Shown here: positions 44,777 through 53,605 of the stretch, piece by piece | Numbering within the stretch: position 1 is the stretch's first letter | Layout of the letters: every line of letters begins with the position of its first letter | From: Bdellovibrionaceae bacterium UBA6502 | Lineage (GTDB): Bacteria > Bdellovibrionota > Bdellovibrionia > Bdellovibrionales > UBA840 | DNA: 64,000 nt | Assembly (NCBI GenBank): GCA_002436415.1 | Contig: DJMA01000028.1 | Coordinates: 124,001-188,000 of the forward strand | Direction of reading: 5' to 3' | The notes under the pieces: model-generated | Seen by the model: the letters and a program-made list of their open reading frames with translations, nothing else | Told to the model about the DNA's origin: nothing | The model's database searches: none | Made by a program: the position numbers and the translations under genes

Positions 44777-47458
44777 ATGAAATTAAAAAAATACTTCTTC
44801 AAGCTCATTGAGCTGACCGCTTTTAAATTAGGAATAATTATCTGCATTGCCTTCTATATAGTGTCCAACCGCTATTACAGAATTAAAGACGCAAGTTTAA
44901 TGAAATACCAAGATGACCTAAGCGTTCATGCCATCCTTGAAAACTTTCACCAACGCTCTGTTGACCTAAAACTTTTAGCGCGTGGCCCAGAAGAGAGAGA
45001 CTCAAAACTTGCGATCTTAGCCATTGATGAGAAATCCGTAGAAAAATTTGGTAGATGGCCATGGTCAAGAACCATCATCGCCGAAGCCATTGAAAAAATA
45101 TTTGAACATGATGCTGCGGTACTTGCTTTTGATGTTATCTTCTCTGAACCCGACAACAACCAAGCCATTCGATCTTTAAACAAACTCGCAAAACAAACCA
45201 ATTTATCAGAAGAACAAAAACTCTTTGTAGAAAAAGAGTTAATTGAAGCAAACTCTGATATCCGCCTAGCCCAAGCCATTGAAAAATATTCGGATCGAAT
45301 TATCATGGGAACTTATTTTGATAATCTCATGTTCAACTTAGACACCTACCAAGAAAAATGCGCACAAATTGCTTTCTCAAAAACCAAAGAGTCTGAATTT
45401 TTATCGCAAGAAGACATCCCAATGGCAGCACTCGATCAAGTGGAAATTGATTTACCCGAAAGCCTCTATGACTTTCTCGATGAAACTTTTGACGAAATTA
45501 CAGCCGAACTAGACGAGAAAAAAAGTTTTGAAAAAAACAGTGACCGTCTCCAAGCCATTCGCCAAAGTCACTTAGAGTATTGCGCTAAATGGCTATATGA
45601 AGATCATGACCCTTACCTTGAAAAACTCAAAGAGACTTGGCCAGAGATTGCCGAAGAAGAGGAATTAGAATTGTCTTTTGAGGAGTGGAAAAACGAACTC
45701 CTACAGAACTCAGCACAGAACCTTGTTAATATGAGTGGTAGACTTTGGATGAACATTCCAATGATTTCAGAAAAAGCCAAACACACTGCCTACTTCAACG
45801 CCTTCCAAGACCCAGACGGCACCATTCGAAAAAATCATTTGGTCTATCGCTATGGAAACACCTATATGCCAGCCATGGGTCTTAAAGCGGTAATGGTGGT
45901 CAAAAGAAATGGTGTTCTTATTAACGTAGAAAGAAATCCATACAACTACTTTCTAAAAGGAGTGAAAGAAATTACTTTCACTGATCAAGATGGTTCACCC
46001 ACTACAACAATCCCTGTGGACTTCGAGGGAGCTTTGCCCATCAACTACTCGGGACCACAAAAGATGTTTGCCTACCTAAGCATCTCGGAGCTTTTCAATG
46101 GCAAAGACACAATGATCATTGAACAAAGAAAAAACTCTCGGGTAGAAGAAATTGAAGTAAACAAAGCGGAATTCATCAAAGACAGAATTTTTCTCGTCGG
46201 TGCTACAGCTACAGGAATTTATGATTTACGTGTAACTCCCTTTGAAGAAAATTTCCCTGGTCCCGAAACCCATGTAAATATCATGGACAACCTACTCCGT
46301 GGTGACTTTTTAAAAAACCACCAAGATGAACCTCCTTATATGCTAGGATTTATTCTTATCAGTGGCCTTCTTTTGAGTTTTGCAATCAGCCAACTTGGCG
46401 CTCTATCTGGCTTATTGGTTTCCATTGCATTGATTGGCGGGATGATCTACTTAGATTTCCTACTGCTGTTTTCACAGGGAATTGTTGTCAGCATTATTTT
46501 ACCGCTTCTACTTTTTAGTTTCTTATATGTAAGTTTGACCTTCTTCAAATACTTTACCGAAGAAAAGAAAAAGAAAGAACTCAAAGGAACCTTTCAAAAG
46601 TACGTTTCACCAGCCATTGTGGATGAAGTACTCAAAGACCCGGAAAACATTCAACTCGGTGGAAGAAAAGAAAGAATGACAGTTCTTTTTAGTGACATTC
46701 GCGGTTTTACCACAATTTCGGAACAACTCGACCCATCCGCTTTGAGTGATCTACTAAACAGCTACCTTACCCCTATGACGGATTTAGTTTTTGCAAACAA
46801 AGGAACTTTGGACAAATATATGGGTGATGCTGTAATGGCATTTTTCGGCGCCCCGATTAGCTACCCTAACCACGCGAGCATGGGAGTAAAATGTGCCCTA
46901 GAAATGCTTGAAAAACTAAAAGAGCTTCAAGCCCAATACAAAGAACAAGGCCTTCCTGACATTGATGTTGGTATTGGCTTAAACACCGGTGATATGTCTG
47001 TAGGAAACATGGGCAGTGAAACCGTTCGCTCTTATACAGTGATGGGCGATGCGGTTAACTTAGGCTCACGACTAGAGGGTATCAACAAACAATATGGTAC
47101 AAGAATCATCATTTCAGAATTTACCTACCAAGACATCCTAGAATCTAATTTGTACGTTTGTCGTGAAATTGATTGGGTGAAGGTAAAGGGAAAACTAGAG
47201 CCTGTGAAAATCTATGAAGTGGTAAATTTTCAATCTAAAATCAGTGATGATAAACTCAAATGTGTGAACAAATTTAAGGAAGCTTTCGAGCTTTATCACG
47301 AAAAACGCTTTAGTGAGGCAATCGAAATCCTTAAAGAAGCCTTGAGCATTGACCCTGAAGATGGTCCAAGCTTGCTTTATATGGAACGAACAGAAAACTA
47401 CCTACAAAACCCACCTCCAGAAGATTGGGATGGAGTTTTCACTATGACAACAAAATAA
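44777..47458 (+). CDS. CHASE2-domain class III adenylate cyclase
   Basis: 893 residues. One N-terminal membrane helix (about 17-33), an extracytoplasmic CHASE2 sensor (about 40-510), three membrane helices (about 518-600), then a class III cyclase domain (about 605-825) and a short TPR-like end. Metal Asp in FSDIRGFT (near 638) and in LDKYMGDAVMAFFGAP (near 682); the Lys of LDKYMGD and the Thr of YTVMGD (near 753) are the adenine-selecting pair seen in CyaB1-type adenylate cyclases, so cAMP is the expected product. CHASE2 carries an acidic insertion (around 235-315). A class II cAMP phosphodiesterase gene follows by 100 bases. Confidence 0.9.
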   Translation: MKLKKYFFKLIELTAFKLGIIICIAFYIVSNRYYRIKDASLMKYQDDLSVHAILENFHQRSVDLKLLARGPEERDSKLAILAIDEKSVEKFGRWPWSRTIIAEAIEKIFEHDAAVLAFDVIFSEPDNNQAIRSLNKLAKQTNLSEEQKLFVEKELIEANSDIRLAQAIEKYSDRIIMGTYFDNLMFNLDTYQEKCAQIAFSKTKESEFLSQEDIPMAALDQVEIDLPESLYDFLDETFDEITAELDEKKSFEKNSDRLQAIRQSHLEYCAKWLYEDHDPYLEKLKETWPEIAEEEELELSFEEWKNELLQNSAQNLVNMSGRLWMNIPMISEKAKHTAYFNAFQDPDGTIRKNHLVYRYGNTYMPAMGLKAVMVVKRNGVLINVERNPYNYFLKGVKEITFTDQDGSPTTTIPVDFEGALPINYSGPQKMFAYLSISELFNGKDTMIIEQRKNSRVEEIEVNKAEFIKDRIFLVGATATGIYDLRVTPFEENFPGPETHVNIMDNLLRGDFLKNHQDEPPYMLGFILISGLLLSFAISQLGALSGLLVSIALIGGMIYLDFLLLFSQGIVVSIILPLLLFSFLYVSLTFFKYFTEEKKKKELKGTFQKYVSPAIVDEVLKDPENIQLGGRKERMTVLFSDIRGFTTISEQLDPSALSDLLNSYLTPMTDLVFANKGTLDKYMGDAVMAFFGAPISYPNHASMGVKCALEMLEKLKELQAQYKEQGLPDIDVGIGLNTGDMSVGNMGSETVRSYTVMGDAVNLGSRLEGINKQYGTRIIISEFTYQDILESNLYVCREIDWVKVKGKLEPVKIYEVVNFQSKISDDKLKCVNKFKEAFELYHEKRFSEAIEILKEALSIDPEDGPSLLYMERTENYLQNPPPEDWDGVFTMTTK

Positions 47459-47478
47459 TGCAAACTTAATAAGCAAAG

Positions 47479-47498
47479 GCCTAAGCAAATGCTTAGGC
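47479..47498 (+). terminator. Hairpin after the adenylate cyclase gene
   Basis: Perfect 8-base stem GCCTAAGC (47479-47486) and GCTTAGGC (47491-47498) around a 4-base loop, 21 bases after the cyclase stop. The following sequence has only a short pyrimidine stretch (CCCTTTCC), so it may attenuate rather than stop transcription into the phosphodiesterase gene. Confidence 0.5.
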
Positions 47499-47557
47499 GA
47501 GGCCCTTTCCAATTACTAATGCTTTACAGAAACAGATCACTGGGCCAAAATAGCTGT

Positions 47558-48325
47558 ATGAATATTCGTGCCATTGGAGCTAGCGGAGGCGTTTCTGCTG
47601 GTTATAAAACTACTTGTTATCTCATCGGTGAAGACCTTCTATTGGATTGCGGTGCAGCTGCCACTGGCCTTGATTTAGAAGAGCAAAAAAATATAACGGA
47701 CATTCTAATCACTCACCCACATTTGGATCACATCAAAGACATTGCGTTTTTGATAGACAATACTTTTAATCCAGCTCGTAAAAAACTTAAGCTACACTCT
47801 AGCTCTGCAATTTTAAAAGACATTCAGGAAAATTTTTTCAACAACAAAATATGGCCTGATTTTTCAAAAATACCCAGTCAAAAAAATGTAAAGGGATCAG
47901 AGCTTTTGGTTTACGAGGCCTTTACTGGCGAAAAAGCTTTAAACAATTACCAAGTGAAAATGGTGGATGTAAATCACCCAGGCAATGCCGTTGGTTTTTT
48001 ATTGAGCAGTGATGACACCGATGTTTTATTTACAGGAGACAGCTCGGTAACGGATGAGATTTGGCAACTTGGCAAAAGCGCTAAAAACTTAAAAGCTGTA
48101 TTTACCGAAATAAGTTTTCCTAACAATATGGAACAACTTGCCATAGACAGCGGCCATTATACGATCAATCTACTTCTCGAAGACATTAAAAAACTTGGTA
48201 TAGAAACACCGGTTTACATCAACCACTTCAAACCTCAATTTTTTCAAGCTCTGGTTGAAGAGTTTCATAAACTTGCGCCATCAAACTGGATTCTGCTCCA
48301 TCAAAATCATGAAATCAATTTGTAA
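47558..48325 (+). CDS. Class II cyclic-nucleotide phosphodiesterase (metallo-beta-lactamase fold)
   Basis: 255 residues from the ATG at 47558; a longer frame to 47489 starts inside a hairpin and is rejected. Metal site THPHLDHIKD (His53, His55, Asp57, His58), Asp in LFTGDSSVTDEIW, and the class II-specific EISFPNNMEQLAIDSGHYT, as in CpdP and yeast Pde1. The last His is in INHFKPQ. It would hydrolyse cAMP made by the upstream cyclase. Cytoplasmic: no signal peptide. The last 17 bases overlap the start of lptD. Confidence 0.82.
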   Translation: MNIRAIGASGGVSAGYKTTCYLIGEDLLLDCGAAATGLDLEEQKNITDILITHPHLDHIKDIAFLIDNTFNPARKKLKLHSSSAILKDIQENFFNNKIWPDFSKIPSQKNVKGSELLVYEAFTGEKALNNYQVKMVDVNHPGNAVGFLLSSDDTDVLFTGDSSVTDEIWQLGKSAKNLKAVFTEISFPNNMEQLAIDSGHYTINLLLEDIKKLGIETPVYINHFKPQFFQALVEEFHKLAPSNWILLHQNHEINL

Positions 48326-50657
48326 GCAAACGCCCAATCCTTTAAAAAAACAGAATGCAGGAAAAATATTTTTAGCCTGCCTTGTGGTCTGCTTTTTAGT
48401 TTTATTGAGCCTTTTTCCACTCGCAGCAAAGGCGCAATCAAAAGGCTTGATCTTAAAAAATGCAAATTCCATGATTCGAAATGACGAACAAAAAAGAATC
48501 GATCTTTCTGGGAATGTTGAACTAATTTTTCACCAGCAATACCTCTCCGCAGATAAAGTGACAGTTTATCTAGATCGAAAACAACTCGAAGCCACTGGCA
48601 AGGTAATTCTCGCTAGCCCCAACATTTACGCCGAAGCTGAAAAGTTATTTTTTAATTACAAGACCAATCAAGGCGTTATGTATAAGGCCTTTGTTCAATC
48701 AGACAAAACCCATTTTACCGGTGAAGTTATTTACAAAACCGATGAAAACACCTACAAAATTAAAAACTCTGAATACACCACTTGTACCAACTGCAGTGCA
48801 AGTTGGAGTTTTAGTGGAAATGAAATTGAAGCGGTTTTTGGTGAGTCTGCTACAATTAAGCAAAGTTTTATGAAAATCAAAGGCGTTCCAGTATTATGGT
48901 TTCCCTACTTTATTGTTCCCCTTAAAAACGAAAGACAAAGTGGTCTACTAGCTCCCATCATTGAAAACTCAAAAAACGGTGGTTTTACTTTTGGTTTAAA
49001 CTACTACCATGTGAACTCGCAAAATTCAGACAGCCAACACAGCTTTACCAACTACGAAAAGCGTGGACTAAAATACAATTATCACTATCGCTATGCTCTC
49101 TCCCCTACGGATCGTGGAGAATTAAGGTTTGCCTACCTAGATGATGCCTTCTTTGGAAAAGATTATGTAAACTACAACAGCAATCATAGTGGAAGCTCCA
49201 TTGATCGATGGTTTTTTAACTACAACCATCGTTTTGACCTTCCCCAATCTTATACGCAAAGAACTCAGTTGTTTTTAATTTCAGACAACCAATACCCTTT
49301 CGACTTTCCCTTGGACGTTAGCTTAGAAGGATATGCTGCTCTGGAAAACAGAATCTCTGTGACAAAATCTACCGCAGAAAGCACACGATTCGTTGAAGTC
49401 ATCGCGAGCAAAAACCTTTTGAGCTCAGACCCTCTAGAAGATAACGAAGACGCTGTTCATCGTTTTCCAGAGTTTCGTCTACAGACTAATATTCAAAAAA
49501 TTGCCGACACAAAGGCTTATTACCAAATGGATGTGAGCTTTACCAATTTTGCTAGGCCTGACAAAGCCTATCAAGACGTATCAAGTGGTACTGCTGTCAG
49601 CGATTCCTATGACGCTGGAACGGACTACATTCGGGCCGGCCAAAGGATAATGATTCAGCCTAAAATCTATTACCCGATTAAAACCAATAAATATTTAGAC
49701 ATTCTACCGTCCATTGAACTTCAAAGTAACCTTTACCAATTTGGTGTTCCCTCAACAAGTTTAGAGTATATAGCAAGTCAAAACCCCAATGCCATCGACG
49801 AGGGCAACACAGCTGGGCAACACAAAATCGAGCTAAAATTAGATGCCCAAAGTCGCTTTCACCGAATTTATGAAATCGACGACAAATCTGCATTTAAACA
49901 TGAAATCATTCCAAGGATCACTTACCAGCAAACGCCTTTCTTAAGAAGAGACAATCACAGCTTTTTTGAAGATGACCCTGAGGACTATTTATCTTCCTCT
50001 CTTGGTGTGTCGGATGGTGATAAAATTCAATTTGATTATGATGATCAGATGTTTGACCAAAGAAGTATAGAGTTTGGCTTAAAAAATTACATCACGAGAA
50101 GAAACATCACAAAAGACGAAAAGAGAATTTATCAAAATACATTTTTTTGGAACCTATATCAGTCTTATGACTTCAAAGAAAAAACAGAGCCTTTAAGTGA
50201 TGTCACAAGTATAATGAATTTCAACTTTAATCACTGGGGAATTTTAACCGAGTTGCATTACTTCCCGTACAAAAACATCACAAACTCAAACTTAAGCCTT
50301 CGTTACAACGCATTCACCAACTCATTCATAGAGCTTGGATACAACAGTCGTTATGAAGTGCGTAGGAACCAAAATCTTGACCCAAACACCAAAACAGAGA
50401 GCATTCGAACTTCTTTATATTACCTAAGTGACAACTTCTCATTTGGTGGCGCCGCGGATTACTCATTAATCACCAATCGCTTTCAAAATCACCGCGTAGG
50501 AGCGATGTTTCAACCTGCAGGTGATTGTTGGAGATTGGGCTTAAGCTACAATAGCCCTGTTTTGGGTGAGCAAGTAACCAAAGCAATCTTTGAGTGGTTT
50601 TTTGATGGTAAAAAATGGTCTGGAGACAACCTAAAATCCCACCTCGACCTAGACTAA
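48309..50657 (+). CDS. lptD: LPS-assembly protein LptD
   Basis: Outer-membrane translocon for lipopolysaccharide. 782 residues from the ATG at 48309 inside the end of the phosphodiesterase gene. Signal peptide with hydrophobic core FLACLVVCFLVLLSLFPLAA ending AKA-Q. OstA/LptA-like domain (about 45-170, LSGNVELIFHQQYLSADKV) and then a barrel with IKGVPVLWFPYFIVPL, a typical LptD stretch. Cys pair in TTCTNCSASWSF and one Cys in the conserved GDCWRLGLSYN near the C-terminus can form the inter-domain disulfide. LptE is not nearby. Confidence 0.92.
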   Translation: MKSICKQTPNPLKKQNAGKIFLACLVVCFLVLLSLFPLAAKAQSKGLILKNANSMIRNDEQKRIDLSGNVELIFHQQYLSADKVTVYLDRKQLEATGKVILASPNIYAEAEKLFFNYKTNQGVMYKAFVQSDKTHFTGEVIYKTDENTYKIKNSEYTTCTNCSASWSFSGNEIEAVFGESATIKQSFMKIKGVPVLWFPYFIVPLKNERQSGLLAPIIENSKNGGFTFGLNYYHVNSQNSDSQHSFTNYEKRGLKYNYHYRYALSPTDRGELRFAYLDDAFFGKDYVNYNSNHSGSSIDRWFFNYNHRFDLPQSYTQRTQLFLISDNQYPFDFPLDVSLEGYAALENRISVTKSTAESTRFVEVIASKNLLSSDPLEDNEDAVHRFPEFRLQTNIQKIADTKAYYQMDVSFTNFARPDKAYQDVSSGTAVSDSYDAGTDYIRAGQRIMIQPKIYYPIKTNKYLDILPSIELQSNLYQFGVPSTSLEYIASQNPNAIDEGNTAGQHKIELKLDAQSRFHRIYEIDDKSAFKHEIIPRITYQQTPFLRRDNHSFFEDDPEDYLSSSLGVSDGDKIQFDYDDQMFDQRSIEFGLKNYITRRNITKDEKRIYQNTFFWNLYQSYDFKEKTEPLSDVTSIMNFNFNHWGILTELHYFPYKNITNSNLSLRYNAFTNSFIELGYNSRYEVRRNQNLDPNTKTESIRTSLYYLSDNFSFGGAADYSLITNRFQNHRVGAMFQPAGDCWRLGLSYNSPVLGEQVTKAIFEWFFDGKKWSGDNLKSHLDLD

Positions 50658-50708
50658 ACCTTCGCAGAGTTCGTTGACTTTTCCCCTAGGCTTTCAGAAA
50701 ATGAAGGC

Positions 50709-51116
50709 ATGAAGAAAGTATTCCTAATCTTTTGCTGCCTATTCTTTTCAAGCCTGAGCCTACAAGCCCAAAACGATCCTGTAGACTCACAAAAACGCAC
50801 TCGCGAATTCATCATGAGTTGCACCTACGGCGTACTAACAGGCACTTTGATCGGGGCCGCTTCATTGGCTTTTTCAGATAGTCCTGGCGACAATCTTCAT
50901 CGCATTGCCCGAGGAGCTTCCCTTGGTCTATATGCTGGAATTGCTTTGGGTTATTACATCATGAACTTAGATGAAAACCCTGAAGTCATTGACCCACTTC
51001 AATATCCAGCTGGTGATATTCCACCTCCTCTAGAGGGCAGCTTTCAGGTACTGCCAAAGTTTGAACAAGCAAAGTTAGATGGAATTGAACTTAAATTTCA
51101 ATTGATGAAATTTTAA
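50709..51116 (+). CDS. Small exported protein with glycine-rich membrane segment
   Basis: 135 residues. Signal peptide (MKKVFLIFCCLFFSSLSLQA, cleavage near QAQ), then a glycine-zipper-like stretch GVLTGTLIGAASLAF and a second hydrophobic part GASLGLYAGIALGYYIMN, then a Pro-rich soluble end. No known family recognised. Located 51 bases after lptD on the same strand, so a role at the outer membrane is possible but unproven. No clear terminator in the 224 bases that follow. Confidence 0.6.
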   Translation: MKKVFLIFCCLFFSSLSLQAQNDPVDSQKRTREFIMSCTYGVLTGTLIGAASLAFSDSPGDNLHRIARGASLGLYAGIALGYYIMNLDENPEVIDPLQYPAGDIPPPLEGSFQVLPKFEQAKLDGIELKFQLMKF

Positions 51117-51340
51117 TTTAAATAGCTAGAAAAATTAGAAAAACGCAAACTAATCTTAACGAAGGCAGCAAACTTCATTTTTAGAGTTTTCTGTCTTTAC
51201 ACTCAAATTTAGATTAGCAAAAAAGGAACTAATAACCTGAAAACTACCACCTAGCTCATAATATAGAATCCCAGAAATCAATGATTTAAACCGAAGAACC
51301 AACTAGTCTCAAAGTAAGTAGCTCGTCTAAATTAATCTCA

Positions 51341-52750
51341 TCAAAATCTGTACATTTGGTCTACCACCTCAGAATATTCCTTTACGGTATCTACATCAGA
51401 ATAGACCTTTTTTGCCTCTGATAAACGTCCCTGCTCTTTTAGAGCTTTTGCGAAACGTTGCCCAGTTTCACTGACCGAGTAAGGTATAGAAGTCCATAGG
51501 CTCTTGTCTAGAGGCGATTTACCGGCAAACAAATAATACCCACCATCACTAGCGTATCCTAGATGAAAATCACAACCTTTTTGCAAAGCAGCTAAGGCCT
51601 CCTCTAAATCTTGCACAGACAACTGTGGTGTATCCGCACCAAGAAAAATAATTTGCTCAAACTCCTGTTTTAAATGAGCATACATATGGTGTAAGCGCTC
51701 TCCTAAGCCTCCAGAACTTTGTAACTTAACAGGAAAACCACTCCATAAGGAGTGCTCTAAGGCTTGCTCCTCTGCAACCGCCCAATAGGGAGAAACCCCA
51801 AGCTTAATTTGCGCTTGCAGAAGTGTTGCCTCTATTTTCTTACAACTTAAAACATGAAAAGACTCAGCCTTCATTTTTCCAAGATCTTTTGCTAAGCGAG
51901 TTTTTAGAGAACTTAAACCTGGGGTTTTTACAAACACTACAACAGCAGTTTTTGCCTGATTAGAATCCGCTAAGTCGCTTTCACCTACCGACAAAATCTC
52001 TTCAAAATCAATAGTCTCAGCCCCCTTTAACAAAAACTGACCCATAAATGGAAGAGCTTGTTTAAAGCCTAAATAAATTCTTTTAAAACACAGCTTCAGC
52101 CAATTTCGACCATAGGCTCTACCTGCGGTACAAATCGCTTCTGAAAAAGACTTCCACTTCCCTCCGGCTAAAACGAAACGCCAAACAAAATCATGGTCTT
52201 CTCCGTAAGTTAAGTCCTCTAAAAAACTCCCTAAACGAAAGAAGCTCTTTCGAGGAATTAAAAGTGCTTGATCGCCATAAATCATTCCGAGGAGCTTGCA
52301 GCGAATGTTTGCCCAAAAACTAATGAGCTTGAAACGATTTCCGTGACTGCTAAAACCAAGCGGAAAATACCAGGCAGTTTTAGAAGAACTGTCTTTTTGC
52401 AATAGATCATGTAACTCCTGCCAATTATTTTCAGAAATGCGACTGTCCACATGAACAAACCACAGATAATTGCCGTTGGAACTAAGCTTTGCGGCAGCAT
52501 TCATTTGAACAGCTCGTCCAGGACCTGCCTGAACATATTGAAATTGGTTGCCAGCTTTTTCTAGGATTTTATTCAAACTATGAGTTAATTCTTCATTCAT
52601 CCCCAAGTGAAATGACTTGAAGCTCTGTGGACTAGATAAAATTAACTGAAAGGAAAAGGGACAGTTTCTTAGGTCATAAAAAAGAGAGCTTAAATACCCC
52701 TCTTCTCCCGGTAAAAAAGGAACGATGATAGTGATCGAACTCTTCAACAT
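51341..52750 (-). CDS. Fusion of rSAM/selenodomain-associated transferases 2 and 1
   Basis: 469 residues with two glycosyltransferase-like halves. Residues 1-235 are a GT2-type domain (TIGR04283 type): ITIIVPFLPGEEGYLSSLF, AGPGRAVQMNAAAK, WFVHVDSRI in the DxD position, and GDQALLIPRKSFFRLGSF. Residues 265-469 are the CofC/DUF2064-like domain (TIGR04282 type): AVVVFVKTPGLSSLKTRLAK, SGGLGERLHHMY, FLGADTPQLSVQDLEEAL and LGYASDGGYYLFA. These are normally two separate genes. No membrane segment. One base separates it from the phosphorylase gene, so it is the last gene of the arsS operon. Confidence 0.85.
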   Translation of the reverse strand: MLKSSITIIVPFLPGEEGYLSSLFYDLRNCPFSFQLILSSPQSFKSFHLGMNEELTHSLNKILEKAGNQFQYVQAGPGRAVQMNAAAKLSSNGNYLWFVHVDSRISENNWQELHDLLQKDSSSKTAWYFPLGFSSHGNRFKLISFWANIRCKLLGMIYGDQALLIPRKSFFRLGSFLEDLTYGEDHDFVWRFVLAGGKWKSFSEAICTAGRAYGRNWLKLCFKRIYLGFKQALPFMGQFLLKGAETIDFEEILSVGESDLADSNQAKTAVVVFVKTPGLSSLKTRLAKDLGKMKAESFHVLSCKKIEATLLQAQIKLGVSPYWAVAEEQALEHSLWSGFPVKLQSSGGLGERLHHMYAHLKQEFEQIIFLGADTPQLSVQDLEEALAALQKGCDFHLGYASDGGYYLFAGKSPLDKSLWTSIPYSVSETGQRFAKALKEQGRLSEAKKVYSDVDTVKEYSEVVDQMYRF

Positions 52751-52751
52751 A

Positions 52752-53591
52752 TTATCTACTCAATACTTCAAACAGCTTTCTTTTCTCTTCGGACATGGCA
52801 TTTAAAGGAGTCATCACACTAGATTTTAAAACTTGTCGAAACTCTGATTGAGAATCATCCCAATCCATTTCAAAAAGCTTAAGCATAACATTTTTCGCTC
52901 GACTTATACTTTGTCCAAATTGCTGTAAAACCTGTTCAACACTTACAAACTCTTTTTCACTTCTCCAACAATCATAGTCCGTAGCAACAGCCATTGTACA
53001 ATAAGCCATTTGCGCCTCTTTCGCTAAAAAAGCCTCTGGTGTGTTGGTCATGCCAACCAGATCCGCACCCCATTGTCGAAACAGATGACTCTCAGCTTGG
53101 GTCCCTAATCTAGGGCCTTCTACACAAATATAGGTTTTCGCTTCATGAATTTTTTCACCCGCTAATTCTGCCGCTTTGGCTATCTGCTTTGCCAACAATC
53201 TACAAGTGGGATTCGCTGTAGAAACATGAGCCGCGATTCCATCCCCAAAAAAACTTGAGTCTCTATTTTTTGTAAAATCGATGTACTGATCAACGATAGA
53301 AAAATCTCCAGGAGCAATTTCATCACGCAGACTACCAACAGCAGAAATCGACACAAGACTTGTTACCCCAAGACTCTTCAAAGAATAGATATTAGCCTTG
53401 AAATTGATTTCGCTTGGAAGGTATTTATGACCACTACCATGACGAGGCAAGAAGGCAATTTTTTTAGATTTATATTCACCGATAACAACTGGACTACTCG
53501 CTTTCCCAAAGGGAGTGTCCACCCATTTCTCTTCTTTGTTTTCAATTTCGTCCATGGAATAAAAACCTGAACCGCCAATTACGCCTAACAT
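52752..53591 (-). CDS. S-methyl-5'-thioadenosine phosphorylase-like enzyme
   Basis: 279 residues, MTAP/PNP family II. N-terminal LGVIGGSGFYSM, phosphate and substrate segments LPRHGSGHKYLPSEINFKAN and SISAVGSLRDEIAPGD, CVEGPRLGTQAES, and the substrate-defining end VGMTNTPEAFLAKEA then VATDYDCW, typical of MTAP. It would release adenine from MTA or a related 5'-modified adenosine. Sitting between an ArsS-like enzyme and transferases, it is a natural candidate to remove adenine from a 5'-deoxyadenosyl-metalloid product (inference); general MTA recycling is the alternative. Named mtnP in methionine salvage. Confidence 0.88.
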   Translation of the reverse strand: MLGVIGGSGFYSMDEIENKEEKWVDTPFGKASSPVVIGEYKSKKIAFLPRHGSGHKYLPSEINFKANIYSLKSLGVTSLVSISAVGSLRDEIAPGDFSIVDQYIDFTKNRDSSFFGDGIAAHVSTANPTCRLLAKQIAKAAELAGEKIHEAKTYICVEGPRLGTQAESHLFRQWGADLVGMTNTPEAFLAKEAQMAYCTMAVATDYDCWRSEKEFVSVEQVLQQFGQSISRAKNVMLKLFEMDWDDSQSEFRQVLKSSVMTPLNAMSEEKRKLFEVLSR

Positions 53592-53605
53592 ATTTAACCC
53601 CTAAC

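Noticed and set aside
47489..47557. Upstream start for the cAMP phosphodiesterase at 47489
   Set aside because: The ATG is in the loop of the post-cyclase hairpin; family N-terminus begins at 47558.
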